Source of the DNA: Pseudomonas mosselii
Lineage (GTDB): Bacteria > Pseudomonadota > Gammaproteobacteria > Pseudomonadales > Pseudomonadaceae
Reading direction: 5' to 3'
DNA length: 64,000 nucleotides
NCBI RefSeq assembly: GCF_019823065.1
Contig: NZ_CP081966.1
Coordinates: 5,239,501-5,303,500 of the forward strand
This document shows, piece by piece, positions 28,091 through 38,160 of the stretch. The position numbers were made by a program, and so were the translations under genes. The notes under the pieces were generated by a model. It saw only the letters and a list, made by a program, of their open reading frames with translations. It did not search any database and was not told the origin of the DNA. Every line of letters starts with the position of its first letter. Position 1 is the stretch's first letter.

Positions 28091-28879
28091 TCAATGCGAC
28101 TGAGTGTCGCCCTGCTTGAGTTCGGCGCAGGCCGCGGCGAAGTCGTCGTCGGGCAGCGCCGGCAGCTCCTTGGCACAGTAGTCACTGCCCATCCGGGTCA
28201 GCGCGCCGCACATGCCCTCCAGGCGCTCGTCGACGGCCTGCAGGTGGTCGAGCATCTGGCCGATGGCGCGGGCCACCGGGTCCGGCATGTCGCCGCTGAC
28301 ACCATAGGCATCGAAGCCGATCTTCTCGGCCATGGCCTTGCGCTTGGCCTCGACGGCGTCATCCTCGGTCTTGACGATGATCCGCCCCGGAATGCCCACC
28401 GCCGTGGCGCCGGCCGGCACTGCCTTGGTGACCACGGCGTTGGAGCCGATCTTGGCCCCGGCGCCGACGGTGAACGGGCCCAGCACCTTGGCCCCGGCAC
28501 CGACCACCACGCCGTTTTCCAGGGTCGGGTGACGCTTGCCCTTGTTCCAGCTGGTGCCACCGAGGGTGACGCCCTGGTACAGGGTCACGTCGTCGCCGAT
28601 CTCGGCGGTCTCGCCGATGACGATGCCCATGCCGTGGTCGATGAAGAAGCGCCGGCCGATGGTCGCGCCCGGGTGGATCTCGATGCCGGTCATCCAGCGA
28701 CCGAAGTTCGACACCAGCCGCGCCAGCCACTTGAAGTCGCGTCGCCACAGGGCATTGCCCAGCCGATGCAGCCAGATGGCGTGCATCCCCGGGTAGCAGG
28801 TCAGGACCTCGAAGGCGTTGCGCGCCGCCGGGTCACGATGGAAAACGCTCTGGATATCTTCACGCAGACGTTCGAACAT
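28091..28879 (-). CDS. cysE: Serine O-acetyltransferase
   Basis: Makes O-acetylserine from serine and acetyl-CoA, the first step of cysteine synthesis; 262 aa. An N-terminal helical domain ([15 protein letters not shown]) is followed by the left-handed beta helix of hexapeptide repeats ([70 protein letters not shown]). The active-site His-Asp are in IDHGMGI. It lies 3 bp after trmJ and upstream of iscR, linking cysteine supply with cluster assembly. Confidence 0.95.
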   Translation of the reverse strand: MFERLREDIQSVFHRDPAARNAFEVLTCYPGMHAIWLHRLGNALWRRDFKWLARLVSNFGRWMTGIEIHPGATIGRRFFIDHGMGIVIGETAEIGDDVTLYQGVTLGGTSWNKGKRHPTLENGVVVGAGAKVLGPFTVGAGAKIGSNAVVTKAVPAGATAVGIPGRIIVKTEDDAVEAKRKAMAEKIGFDAYGVSGDMPDPVARAIGQMLDHLQAVDERLEGMCGALTRMGSDYCAKELPALPDDDFAAACAELKQGDTQSH

Positions 28880-28882
28880 CTG

Positions 28883-29638
28883 TCAGTCCTTCCGTTTATG
28901 CGGCTCGCCCCGTGCGACCTTCTGGGTCTCGGTAAGGATGCCGCGCAAAATGCTCATTTCCGGACGCTCCACCGAGCTTCGCCCATACAGCCGGCGCAGG
29001 CGCGCCATCAGGTGCTTGGGTTTCTCGGGATCGAGGAAGCCGATGTCCACCAGGGTCTTTTCCAGGTGGTCGTAGAACAGCTCCATTTCGTCCATGGTCG
29101 CCAGCTCGCTGGCGTCGACCTTCTCGACCTTCGCCGCCCTGCCCTGCCCTGCCAGCCAGGCCATGCGCACCTCATAGGAGAGCACCTGGACGGCGGCGGC
29201 CAGATTCAGCGAGCTGAAGTCGGGGTTCGAGGGAATGTGCACGTGGAAGTGACATCGCTGCAGTTCTTCGTTGGTCAGGCCGGCGTGCTCGCGCCCGAAC
29301 ACCAGGGCGATCTCTTCGCCGCCCATGGCCTGGGCCACGGCCTTGGCCCCGCACTCGCGCGGGTCGATCAGCGGCCAGGGGATGCTGCGCTCACGGGCGC
29401 TGGTACCCATGACCAGGCTGCAGCCGACCAGTGCCTGCTCGAGGCTGTCGACCACCTGGGCGTTGTCCAGCACGTCGTCGGCGCCCGAGGCGCGGGCACT
29501 GGCGTCCGCGGCCGGAAACTCTTTTGGCTGCACCAGCACCAGACGCGACAAGCCCATGTTTTTCATGGCTCGCGCAGCGCCGCCGATGTTGCCGGGGTGG
29601 CTGGTATTGACCAGAACAACACGAATATTTTGCAGCAA
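28883..29638 (-). CDS. trmJ: tRNA (cytidine/uridine-2'-O-) methyltransferase TrmJ
   Basis: SPOUT-family methyltransferase that modifies position 32 of tRNAs; about 251 aa. Family motifs: VVLVNTSHPGNIGGAARAMKNMG at the N-terminus, LVQPKEFP, GTSARERSIPWP, FGREHAGLTNEELQRC, and HIPSNPDFSSLNLAAAVQVLSYE (SAM-binding knot). A TTG at 29638 is taken as start because it puts the conserved part four residues from the N-terminus; an in-frame ATG at 29722 would overlap the suhB promoter. Start confidence is moderate. Confidence 0.9.
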   Translation of the reverse strand: MLQNIRVVLVNTSHPGNIGGAARAMKNMGLSRLVLVQPKEFPAADASARASGADDVLDNAQVVDSLEQALVGCSLVMGTSARERSIPWPLIDPRECGAKAVAQAMGGEEIALVFGREHAGLTNEELQRCHFHVHIPSNPDFSSLNLAAAVQVLSYEVRMAWLAGQGRAAKVEKVDASELATMDEMELFYDHLEKTLVDIGFLDPEKPKHLMARLRRLYGRSSVERPEMSILRGILTETQKVARGEPHKRKD

Positions 29639-29721
29639 GGTGTCGTGCTCTCGGATGCGGAAACAGGAGGGTTCGATCTTACAGAACCGACCAGCGTAAC
29701 GCCATGAAAGCAAATGTGACA

Positions 29722-29750
29722 CTTCTGTCGTGAAAGATTTCTGCTAGAAT
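29722..29750 (+). promoter_or_regulatory. Extended -10 promoter of suhB
   Basis: TGCTAGAAT (29742-29750) is a good extended -10 element; the -35 region is poor, as often seen with extended -10 promoters. It lies 40 bp before the suhB start in the divergent gap with trmJ. Confidence 0.5.
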
Positions 29751-29789
29751 GATCGGCTTTCCTCTTTAACATCTCCAGGTGACCTTCCC

Positions 29790-30608
29790 ATGCAGCCTAT
29801 GCTGAATATCGCCCTGCGCGCCGCTCGCAGCGCCAGTGAACTGATTTTCCGCTCCATCGAACGCCTGGATAGCATCAAAGTCGACGAAAAGCAGGCCAAG
29901 GACTACGTGTCCGAGGTTGACCGCGCCGCGGAGAAGGTCATCGTCGAGGCCCTGCGCAAGGCCTACCCGAACCACTCGATCCAGGGCGAAGAGACTGGCC
30001 TGCACGCCGGCACCGGCGAAGAAGGCAAGGATTACCTGTGGATCATCGATCCGCTGGACGGCACCACCAACTTCCTGCGTGGCGTTCCGCACTTCGCCGT
30101 CAGCATCGCCTGCAAATACCGCGGCCGCCTCGAGCACGCCGTGATCGTCGACCCGGTTCGCCAGGAAGAATTCACCGCCAGCCGTGGCCGTGGCGCCCAG
30201 CTCAATGGCCGCCGCCTGCGCGTCAGCTCGCGCACCAGCCTGGAAGGCGCACTGCTGGGCACCGGCTTCCCGTTCCGTGACAACCAGATGGCCGACCTGG
30301 ACAACTACCTGGGCATGTTCCGCGCCCTGACCGGCCAGACCGCCGGCATTCGCCGCGCCGGCTCCGCCAGCCTGGACCTGGCCTACGTCGCCGCCGGCCG
30401 CTTCGACGCCTTCTGGGAGTCGGGCCTGTCCGAGTGGGACATGGCCGCGGGCGTGCTGCTGATCCAGGAAGCCGGTGGCCTGGTGAGCGACTTCAACGGT
30501 GGCCACGACTTCCTCGAGAAGGGCCACATCGTCGCGGGCAACATCAAGTGCTTCAAGGCCGTGCTGACCGCCATCCAGCCGCACCTGCCAGAGCACATGA
30601 AGCGCTAA
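29790..30608 (+). CDS. suhB: Inositol-1-monophosphatase SuhB
   Basis: Mg-dependent inositol monophosphatase family protein, 272 aa. In enterobacteria it also acts as an rRNA transcription antitermination factor, and in P. aeruginosa it affects virulence regulation. Metal-site motifs: GEETGL (Glu), WIIDPLDGTTNFLRG (DxxDGT) and SEWDMAAGVLLIQEAGG (WDxxAG). The N-terminus MQPMLNIALRAARSASELI is typical. A bidirectional terminator follows. Divergent from trmJ. Confidence 0.96.
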   Translation: MQPMLNIALRAARSASELIFRSIERLDSIKVDEKQAKDYVSEVDRAAEKVIVEALRKAYPNHSIQGEETGLHAGTGEEGKDYLWIIDPLDGTTNFLRGVPHFAVSIACKYRGRLEHAVIVDPVRQEEFTASRGRGAQLNGRRLRVSSRTSLEGALLGTGFPFRDNQMADLDNYLGMFRALTGQTAGIRRAGSASLDLAYVAAGRFDAFWESGLSEWDMAAGVLLIQEAGGLVSDFNGGHDFLEKGHIVAGNIKCFKAVLTAIQPHLPEHMKR

Positions 30609-30624
30609 GCGCTGATTGCGAGCA

Positions 30625-30654
30625 CAAAAAAGCACCCCTCGGGGTGCTTTTTTT
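30625..30654 (+). terminator. Rho-independent terminator of suhB (bidirectional)
   Basis: Stem AGCACCCC / GGGGTGCT (8 bp, 30631-30638 and 30641-30648) with a 2-nt loop, flanked by an A-run on the left and a T-run on the right, so it can also end the convergent glycine-zipper gene. Confidence 0.9.
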
Positions 30655-30698
30655 GTATCTGCGATCGACGCCTTCTGTGGGGGCGGCCTGCGAAAGGT

Positions 30699-31247
30699 TT
30701 ACTGACCTGGCTGGTTCTGGCTCAAGACCAGCTTGCCATTCTTGTCCAGCGGGATGGTTGAGCCCGGCTCGTGGTCCATCTTCACCTTGCCCACCTGGTC
30801 GCCGATGGAATAGGTCACGTTGTAGCCAACCACCTTCTCGCTGATGTCGTTGACCGTGTTGCAACGGGTTTGCGTGGTGGTGTAGGTATCACGCTCCTGC
30901 ATGCCTTCCTGCACCTTGTTGCCGGCATAGCCGCCACCGACCGCACCGGCCACGGTGGCAATCTTCTTGCCGGTACCGCCACCGATCTGGTTGCCCAGCA
31001 GGCCACCGGCGATGGCACCGACCACCGTACCGGCAATCTGGTGCTGGTCCTTGACCGGCGCCTGGCGCGTCACGGTGACATCCTTGCAGACCTCACGCGG
31101 CGTTTTCACTTGCTGCTTGATCGGCTGCACGTCGGTGACCTGGGCGTACTCAGGCCCCTTGTTCACCAAGCTGTAGGTCGCCACAGCACCTCCGGCAGTC
31201 ACACCGACAGCACCCAGAACCGCACCCACCAGCATTGACTTGTTCAC
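30699..31247 (-). CDS. Glycine-zipper 2TM-domain envelope protein
   Basis: A 182-aa exported or membrane-bound protein. The N-terminal hydrophobic segment (MLVGAVLGAVGVTAGGAVATYSLV) has no lipobox cysteine. A central glycine zipper (GTVVGAIAGGLLGNQIGGGTGKKIATVAGAVGGGYAGN) spans residues about 72-110, and a C-terminal domain with NTVNDISEKVVGYNVTYSIGDQVGKVKMD follows. It resembles SlyB/PcP-like glycine-zipper proteins of the envelope; precise role unknown. The GTG at 31247 is chosen because AGGAGG lies 6 nt upstream; the longer frame from 31328 runs through a terminator. Confidence 0.85.
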   Translation of the reverse strand: MNKSMLVGAVLGAVGVTAGGAVATYSLVNKGPEYAQVTDVQPIKQQVKTPREVCKDVTVTRQAPVKDQHQIAGTVVGAIAGGLLGNQIGGGTGKKIATVAGAVGGGYAGNKVQEGMQERDTYTTTQTRCNTVNDISEKVVGYNVTYSIGDQVGKVKMDHEPGSTIPLDKNGKLVLSQNQPGQ

Positions 31248-31302
31248 GTGAACCTCCTGATCGTACCCGCGGACTCCGGCCCGCCTTCTCCCTGCCTTGG
31301 AG

Positions 31303-31335
31303 CAAAAAAAAAGGCGCGAGTTCAACACTCGCGCC
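31303..31335 (-). terminator. Rho-independent terminator of secF
   Basis: Stem GGCGCGAGT / ACTCGCGCC (9 bp, 31313-31321 and 31327-31335) with a 5-nt loop; on the minus strand it is followed by a run of about ten T residues. Ends the queA-tgt-yajC-secDF transcript. Confidence 0.93.
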
Positions 31336-31366
31336 TCTCTTTGCGCCGAATGGCGCGGAACAAGCC

Positions 31367-32275
31367 TTACGGACGGTCGTCCACACCCTCGGTCTTGACC
31401 GGCGGGATCAGGTCTTCGCTGCTCAGGTTCAGCCAGATCAGCACCACGTTGGCGATGTAGATCGACGAGTAGGTACCCGCCATGACACCGATGAACAGCG
31501 CCAGGGAGAAGCCAAACAGGTTGTCGCCGCCGAAGAACAGCAGCGCGGCGATGGCCAGCAAGGTCGACACCGAGGTGGCGACGGTCCGCAGCAGGGTCTG
31601 GGTGGTCGAGATGTTGATGTTCTCGATCAGCGAGGCCTTGCGCAGCACGCGGAAGTTCTCGCGCACCCGGTCGAACACGACGATGGTGTCATTGAGCGAG
31701 TAGCCGATGATCGCCAGTACCGCCGCCAGCACCGTCAGGTCGAAGGTGATCTGGAAGAACGACAGGATACCCAGGGTGACCACCACGTCGTGGACCAGCG
31801 AGATGATCGCGCCCACGGCGAACTTCCACTGAAAGCGGAACGCCAGGTAGATGAGGATGCCGCCCAGGGCCAGGAGCATGCCGAGGCCACCCTGGTCACG
31901 CAGTTCCTCGCCCACCTGCGGGCCGACGAACTCGACGCGCTTGACCGTGGCCGGGTTGTCGCCACCGATCTTCTGCAGCGCCTCGGCCACGCGGTTGCCC
32001 AACTGCGGGTCATCGCCCGGCATGCGCACCAGCAGGTCGGTGGTGGCGCCGAAGCTCTGCACCACGGCATCGTGGAAGCCGGAACCGACCAGTTCGGTAC
32101 GGACCTTTTCCAGGTCCGCCGGACGCTCGTAGGTGAGCTCGATCAGCGTACCGCCGGTGAAGTCCAGGCCGAAGTTCAGGCCCTTGTGCCACCAGCTGAA
32201 CAGCGCCAGCACGGTGAGGAGCACGGTAATGGCGAACGCGACATTGCGCACGCCCATGAAGTTGATGGTTTTCAT
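31367..32275 (-). CDS. secF: Protein translocase subunit SecF
   Basis: Inner-membrane partner of SecD that uses the proton gradient to aid protein export; about 302 aa. Six membrane segments: residues about 15-35, then four to five clustered after the periplasmic P4 domain. Family motifs include LNFGLDFTGGTLIEL near the N-terminus, GYSLNDTIVVFDRVREN and FFGGDNLFGFSLALFIGVMAGTYSSIYIAN. Start ATG 32275 follows GAGGGAG; a longer frame to 32311 overlaps secD. Confidence 0.97.
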   Translation of the reverse strand: MKTINFMGVRNVAFAITVLLTVLALFSWWHKGLNFGLDFTGGTLIELTYERPADLEKVRTELVGSGFHDAVVQSFGATTDLLVRMPGDDPQLGNRVAEALQKIGGDNPATVKRVEFVGPQVGEELRDQGGLGMLLALGGILIYLAFRFQWKFAVGAIISLVHDVVVTLGILSFFQITFDLTVLAAVLAIIGYSLNDTIVVFDRVRENFRVLRKASLIENINISTTQTLLRTVATSVSTLLAIAALLFFGGDNLFGFSLALFIGVMAGTYSSIYIANVVLIWLNLSSEDLIPPVKTEGVDDRP

Positions 32276-32285
32276 CGCAGCTCCC

Positions 32286-34148
32286 TCAAACCCACAGCTT
32301 CTTGATGTCACGCCCGCCGCAGGTCAGGTTGACCAGTGCGCGGGTCACCATGACGGCGGTGAACATCGAGGTGAAAATCCCGAGGGACATGGTGACCGCG
32401 AAGCCCTTGACCGGGCCGGTACCCATGGCGAACAGGATGCCGCCGACCAGCAGGGTGGTCAGGTTGGCGTCGACGATCGCCGAGTAGGCGCGGTTGAAAC
32501 CTTCGTGGATGGCGCGCTGCACCGACATGCCGGCGGCGATCTCTTCGCGGATACGCGAGAAGATCAGCACGTTGGCGTCCACCGCCATGCCCATGGTCAG
32601 CACGATACCGGCGATGCCCGGCAGGGTCAGGGTGGCACCCAGCAGCGACATCAGCGCCAGCAGCAGGACCATGTTGCCTGCGAGGGCAATGGTCGCCAGC
32701 ACGCCGAAGGCGCGGTAGATGGCGATGATGAACAGCGAGACGAACAGCATGCCCCACAGGGACGCATCGATACCCTTGGTGATGTTGTCGGCGCCCAAGC
32801 TCGGACCAATGGTGCGCTCTTCGGCGAAGTACATCGGCGCGGCCAGGCCACCGGCACGCAGCAGCAGGGCCAGTTCGGACGATTCGCCCTGGCCGTTCAG
32901 GCCGGTGATGCGGAACTGGCTGCCCAGCGGCGACTGGATGGTCGCCAGGCTGATGATCTTCTTCTCTTCCTGGAAGGTCTGCACCGCGACTTCTTTCTCG
33001 ACGCCGTCGACCACCTGCTTCTGATAGCGGGTGACCGGCTTCTGCTCGATGAAGATCACCGCCATGCTGCGCCCGACGTTGCTGCGGGTGGCGCGGCTCA
33101 TCAGCTCGCCGCCGTGGCCGTCTAGGCGAATGTTCACCTGCGGGCGACCGTGCTCGTCGAAGCTGGCCTGGGCGTCGGTGACCTGGTCACCGGTGATGAT
33201 CAGGCCGCGCTCTACAGGGGCGGAGCGGCCGCCTTCGCGGAACTCGAACACCTCGGTGGTGGCCTTGGACGCACCCGGCTCGGCACCGAAGCGGAACTCC
33301 AGGTTGGCGGTCTTGCCGAGGATACGCTTGGCTTCGGCGGTGTCCTGCACGCCCGGCAGCTCGACCACGATGCGGTTGGCGCCCTGGCGCTGGACCAGCG
33401 GCTCGGCCACGCCCAGCTCGTTGACCCGGTTGCGCACGGTGGTCAGGTTCTGCTTGATCGAGTATTCGCGGATCTCGGCGACTTTCGCCTGGGTCAGCGC
33501 CAGACGCAGCACGGCGAGCTCGTTGCGCTCGGTGGTGGTCAGGTCGAAATCATTGAAATTCTTGCGGATCAGGCTGCGGGCCTGTTCGCGGGTAGCATCG
33601 TCGGCGAAGCCCAGCATGATGCCGCCGTCCTGCTGGGGCAGGCTGCGGTAGCGGACGCGCTCTTTGCGCAGCAAGGTCTTGACCTCGCCTTCGTAGACTT
33701 TCATGCGAGCGGTCATGGCCTTGTCCATGTCCACTTCCAGCAGGAAGTGCACACCACCGGACAGGTCCAGGCCCAGCTTCATCGGGCTGGCACCCAGGTT
33801 GCGCAGCCACTGCGGGGTGGTCTGGGCCAGGTTCAGGGCCACGACGTAGTCGTCGCCGAGGGCCTTGCGCGCCACATCCTTGGCCGGCAGCTGGTCTTCC
33901 TGATTGGTCAGGCGCACCAGGGCACTGCCCTTCTCGCCCAGGCTGCCGCCTTTGACGGTGATGCCGGCATCGGTCAGGGCCTTGGTCACGCGATCGAGAT
34001 CGGCCTGGCTGACATGCAGGGCGGAGCTGGCGCCGCTGATCTGCACCGCCGGATCATCCGGATAGAGGTTGGGTGCGGAATAAATGAAGCCGATCGCCAG
34101 TACCACCACGATCAGCAGGTATTTCCACAGAGGGTATTTGTTCAGCAT
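32286..34148 (-). CDS. secD: Protein translocase subunit SecD
   Basis: RND-like membrane component of the Sec translocon, 620 aa. One N-terminal membrane segment (YPLWKYLLIVVVLAIGFIYSAPNL), a large periplasmic domain, and five C-terminal membrane segments. Motifs: LGLDLSGGVHFLLEVD and AVDANVLIFSRIREE (GMAVDANVLIF). Lies 10 bp before secF. The ATG at 34148 is preferred over the GTG at 34151 next to it. Confidence 0.97.
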   Translation of the reverse strand: MLNKYPLWKYLLIVVVLAIGFIYSAPNLYPDDPAVQISGASSALHVSQADLDRVTKALTDAGITVKGGSLGEKGSALVRLTNQEDQLPAKDVARKALGDDYVVALNLAQTTPQWLRNLGASPMKLGLDLSGGVHFLLEVDMDKAMTARMKVYEGEVKTLLRKERVRYRSLPQQDGGIMLGFADDATREQARSLIRKNFNDFDLTTTERNELAVLRLALTQAKVAEIREYSIKQNLTTVRNRVNELGVAEPLVQRQGANRIVVELPGVQDTAEAKRILGKTANLEFRFGAEPGASKATTEVFEFREGGRSAPVERGLIITGDQVTDAQASFDEHGRPQVNIRLDGHGGELMSRATRSNVGRSMAVIFIEQKPVTRYQKQVVDGVEKEVAVQTFQEEKKIISLATIQSPLGSQFRITGLNGQGESSELALLLRAGGLAAPMYFAEERTIGPSLGADNITKGIDASLWGMLFVSLFIIAIYRAFGVLATIALAGNMVLLLALMSLLGATLTLPGIAGIVLTMGMAVDANVLIFSRIREEIAAGMSVQRAIHEGFNRAYSAIVDANLTTLLVGGILFAMGTGPVKGFAVTMSLGIFTSMFTAVMVTRALVNLTCGGRDIKKLWV

Positions 34149-34211
34149 CACGCCGCCCGTTCAAGACGCGGGGCGCTTTGCGCGCCCCGACTGGAAAAGA
34201 AAACCGGTAAC

Positions 34212-34547
34212 TCAGATAGCCTTGAGCGTACCTTTCGGCAGGGTCGCCGCCACGGCACCCTTCTGGAACTTCAGCTCGACGTTGTCGGACACTTCCAGGA
34301 CCACGAAGTCGTCGGCAACCTTGACGATCTTGCCGGCGATGCCACCGGTGGTGACTACTTCGTCACCTTTTTGCAGGTTGCTCAGCAGGTTTTTCTGTTC
34401 TTTGGCACGTTTGGCCTGCGGGCGCCAGATCATCAGGTAGAAGATGACCAGGAAACCAACCAGGAAGATCCACTCGAAGCCGGTACCGGCTGGGCCGGCG
34501 GCTGGGGCTGCAGCGTCCGCGTAGGCGGCGGTAATCAAGAAGCTCAT
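34212..34547 (-). CDS. yajC: Sec translocon accessory subunit YajC
   Basis: A 111-aa single-span membrane protein. Hydrophobic segment EWIFLVGFLVIFYLMIW (residues about 24-41), then MRPQAKRAKEQKNLLSNLQKGDEVVTTGGIAGKIVKV, the YajC signature. ATG at 34547 has TTAGGAG upstream. It lies between tgt and secD as in most gammaproteobacteria. Confidence 0.97.
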   Translation of the reverse strand: MSFLITAAYADAAAPAAGPAGTGFEWIFLVGFLVIFYLMIWRPQAKRAKEQKNLLSNLQKGDEVVTTGGIAGKIVKVADDFVVLEVSDNVELKFQKGAVAATLPKGTLKAI

Positions 34548-34590
34548 TGGGCACTCCTAATGAATATTTTCTAATAATGGATGCGAACAG

Positions 34591-36770
<2,180 letters not shown>

Positions 36771-36838
36771 GATGATGTTCGGGTTCGACAGGGCCGGGAA
36801 GTTTAGCCCAATGCGTGAAAATTGACCATGAAAGCCGA

Positions 36839-36867
36839 TTGACCACCTTGGGCGACCTCTCTATACT
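36839..36867 (+). promoter_or_regulatory. sigma70 promoter of tRNA-Leu
   Basis: TTGACC (36839-36844), a 17-bp spacer and TATACT (36862-36867) give a strong promoter with start expected near 36874, just upstream of the tRNA. Confidence 0.8.
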
Positions 36868-36879
36868 GCGGCGCCACAA

Positions 36880-36964
36880 GCCCTGATGGCGGAATTGGTA
36901 GACGCGGCGGATTCAAAATCCGTTTTCGAAAGGAGTGGGAGTTCGAGTCTCCCTCGGGGCACCA
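36880..36964 (+). tRNA. tRNA-Leu (anticodon CAA)
   Basis: An 85-nt type II tRNA including encoded CCA. Acceptor stem GCCCTGA pairs with the TCGGGGC end, the D-arm has GGCGGAATTGGTAGACGC, the anticodon loop TTCAAAA reads CAA (codon UUG), there is a long variable arm, and the T-arm is GGGAGTTCGAGTCTCCC. The same anticodon region GATTCAAAATC is found in E. coli leuX. A terminator follows at 36977. Confidence 0.95.
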
Positions 36965-36976
36965 AGATCCAGAAAA

Positions 36977-37013
36977 AACCGACCTTATGGTCGGTTTTTT
37001 TGTGCCTGCAAAT
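36977..37013 (+). repeat. Direct repeat copy 1, containing the tRNA-Leu terminator
   Basis: Stem ACCGACC / GGTCGGT with loop TTAT, followed by seven T residues, then GTGCCTGCAAAT. The entire 37-bp string recurs at 37991-38027 with one difference. The first part is a good Rho-independent terminator for tRNA-Leu; the shared flank beyond the T-run shows true duplication, not just a similar terminator. Confidence 0.85.
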
Positions 37014-37155
37014 CAGTGCATCCGTCGATGTGCTCGATCCCTCGTCTTTTCATCCCCTCCCTCGGTCATGCGCTTTACCAAAACCGTTTCAGATGCCGAT
37101 AATGTCAGTTTGCAATCAGCCTAGCGCTTTATCCCAGCCTCGAAACGGAGTTCGC

Positions 37156-37914
37156 ATGATCCAGGCAGAACAGACCTTGCCTTCCACACGTAGCAGCCGA
37201 ATCACATCTCTCGTGGCCAAGGTAATGACAGGGATAGGTGTACTGCTCGGCGGCATGTGGGCTGTCATCACTTACCTGGTGCCTGATCCCAGCGTGTTTG
37301 GCTTTGGCTTCATCAACTGGCGCAATATCGTGCTGCTGGTGAGTACCTTCACGCTGCTTGGCAGCCTGTCGATCTGCTGGCAGATGCGCAACCTGCCCAA
37401 AGTACTGCACGGCACGCTGCTGACCTTCCTGATCGCCGCGGTCTCGTTCATTTTCTTCATTCTGGGTACGGAGTATGCGAAGCCTTCCTTCGAGTTCGCC
37501 AAGGTGCAATCGACCGTGGTCGAAAACGAAGGCAACAACCTGCTTGGCAAGCGCCTTGAGGTGGTGGATGACGTCAGGTTCGAACTGATCGGTTGCGAGA
37601 ACATTGGCCGCTTCCCCAACTGCACCTTCGAGCTGACCAACCAGGGCATGGACCGTGATTTCCGCTTCGATAACGCTTCCCGCCTGTTCGACGAAGCAGG
37701 CGCCCCGTTGCGTGTCGGCGAAATGCGCGTAGGCCAGCAACGCAACAATCCATGGGGTGAGTTCCAGCTGATTCGTACTGTGCCCACCCGTGTCACGTTG
37801 GTTTTCCAGGAAGCTGATCGCAAGATCGAGCGCTCGCCATCCATCAAGCTCATCTTCCGTACTCGCATGAATGAAGAGCAGGCACTCAAGTTCAATGAAG
37901 TTTCGCTGAAGTGA
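37156..37914 (+). CDS. Membrane protein of unknown function, between the direct repeats
   Basis: A 252-aa protein that I do not recognise. Three hydrophobic segments fill the N-terminal half: VMTGIGVLLGGMWAVITYLV (residues about 22-41), NIVLLVSTFTLLGSLSICW (about 55-75) and VLHGTLLTFLIAAVSFIFFILG (about 84-105). The C-terminal half is a soluble, probably extracytoplasmic domain with two cysteines (LIGCENIGRFPNCTFELTN) and ends in MNEEQALKFNEVSLK. ATG at 37156 has CGGAG 5 nt upstream. It is the only gene in the segment bounded by the 37-bp repeats and is not part of any operon. It appears less GC-rich than the housekeeping genes. Confidence 0.75.
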   Translation: MIQAEQTLPSTRSSRITSLVAKVMTGIGVLLGGMWAVITYLVPDPSVFGFGFINWRNIVLLVSTFTLLGSLSICWQMRNLPKVLHGTLLTFLIAAVSFIFFILGTEYAKPSFEFAKVQSTVVENEGNNLLGKRLEVVDDVRFELIGCENIGRFPNCTFELTNQGMDRDFRFDNASRLFDEAGAPLRVGEMRVGQQRNNPWGEFQLIRTVPTRVTLVFQEADRKIERSPSIKLIFRTRMNEEQALKFNEVSLK

Positions 37915-37990
37915 ATCAGGCGGCTGATAGCCGTACGAGTGATGCGATATACCTGTAGGTAGGCTCTCTCGGACATCAGGACTCGCAAAG

Positions 37991-38027
37991 AACCGACCTT
38001 ATGGTCGGTTTTTTTGCGCCTGCAAAT
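37991..38027 (+). repeat. Direct repeat copy 2, acting as terminator of the orphan membrane gene
   Basis: Same hairpin and flank as at 36977-37013 (36 of 37 bases identical), 1014 bp away. The bases before it, CTCGGACATCA, vaguely resemble the CTCGGGGCACCA 3' end of the tRNA, suggesting the duplicated unit once included the tRNA end. Confidence 0.8.
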
Positions 38028-38160
38028 GGCAGCTGCCCTTCCCTCAGCTCTCGCCATTGCCTCGCACCTGGCAAAAATGCCAGTTACCCCGGCTCGAGAC
38101 CATGGGTATGTTGACCGTGAAGGACGCAATCAGGCGCCCAACTGCCAGGGTATCAAGCGC

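Noticed and set aside
36886..37155. Extension of the orphan membrane gene back into tRNA-Leu
   Set aside because: The frame is open through the tRNA and its terminator by chance; the ATG at 37156 has a proper ribosome binding site.
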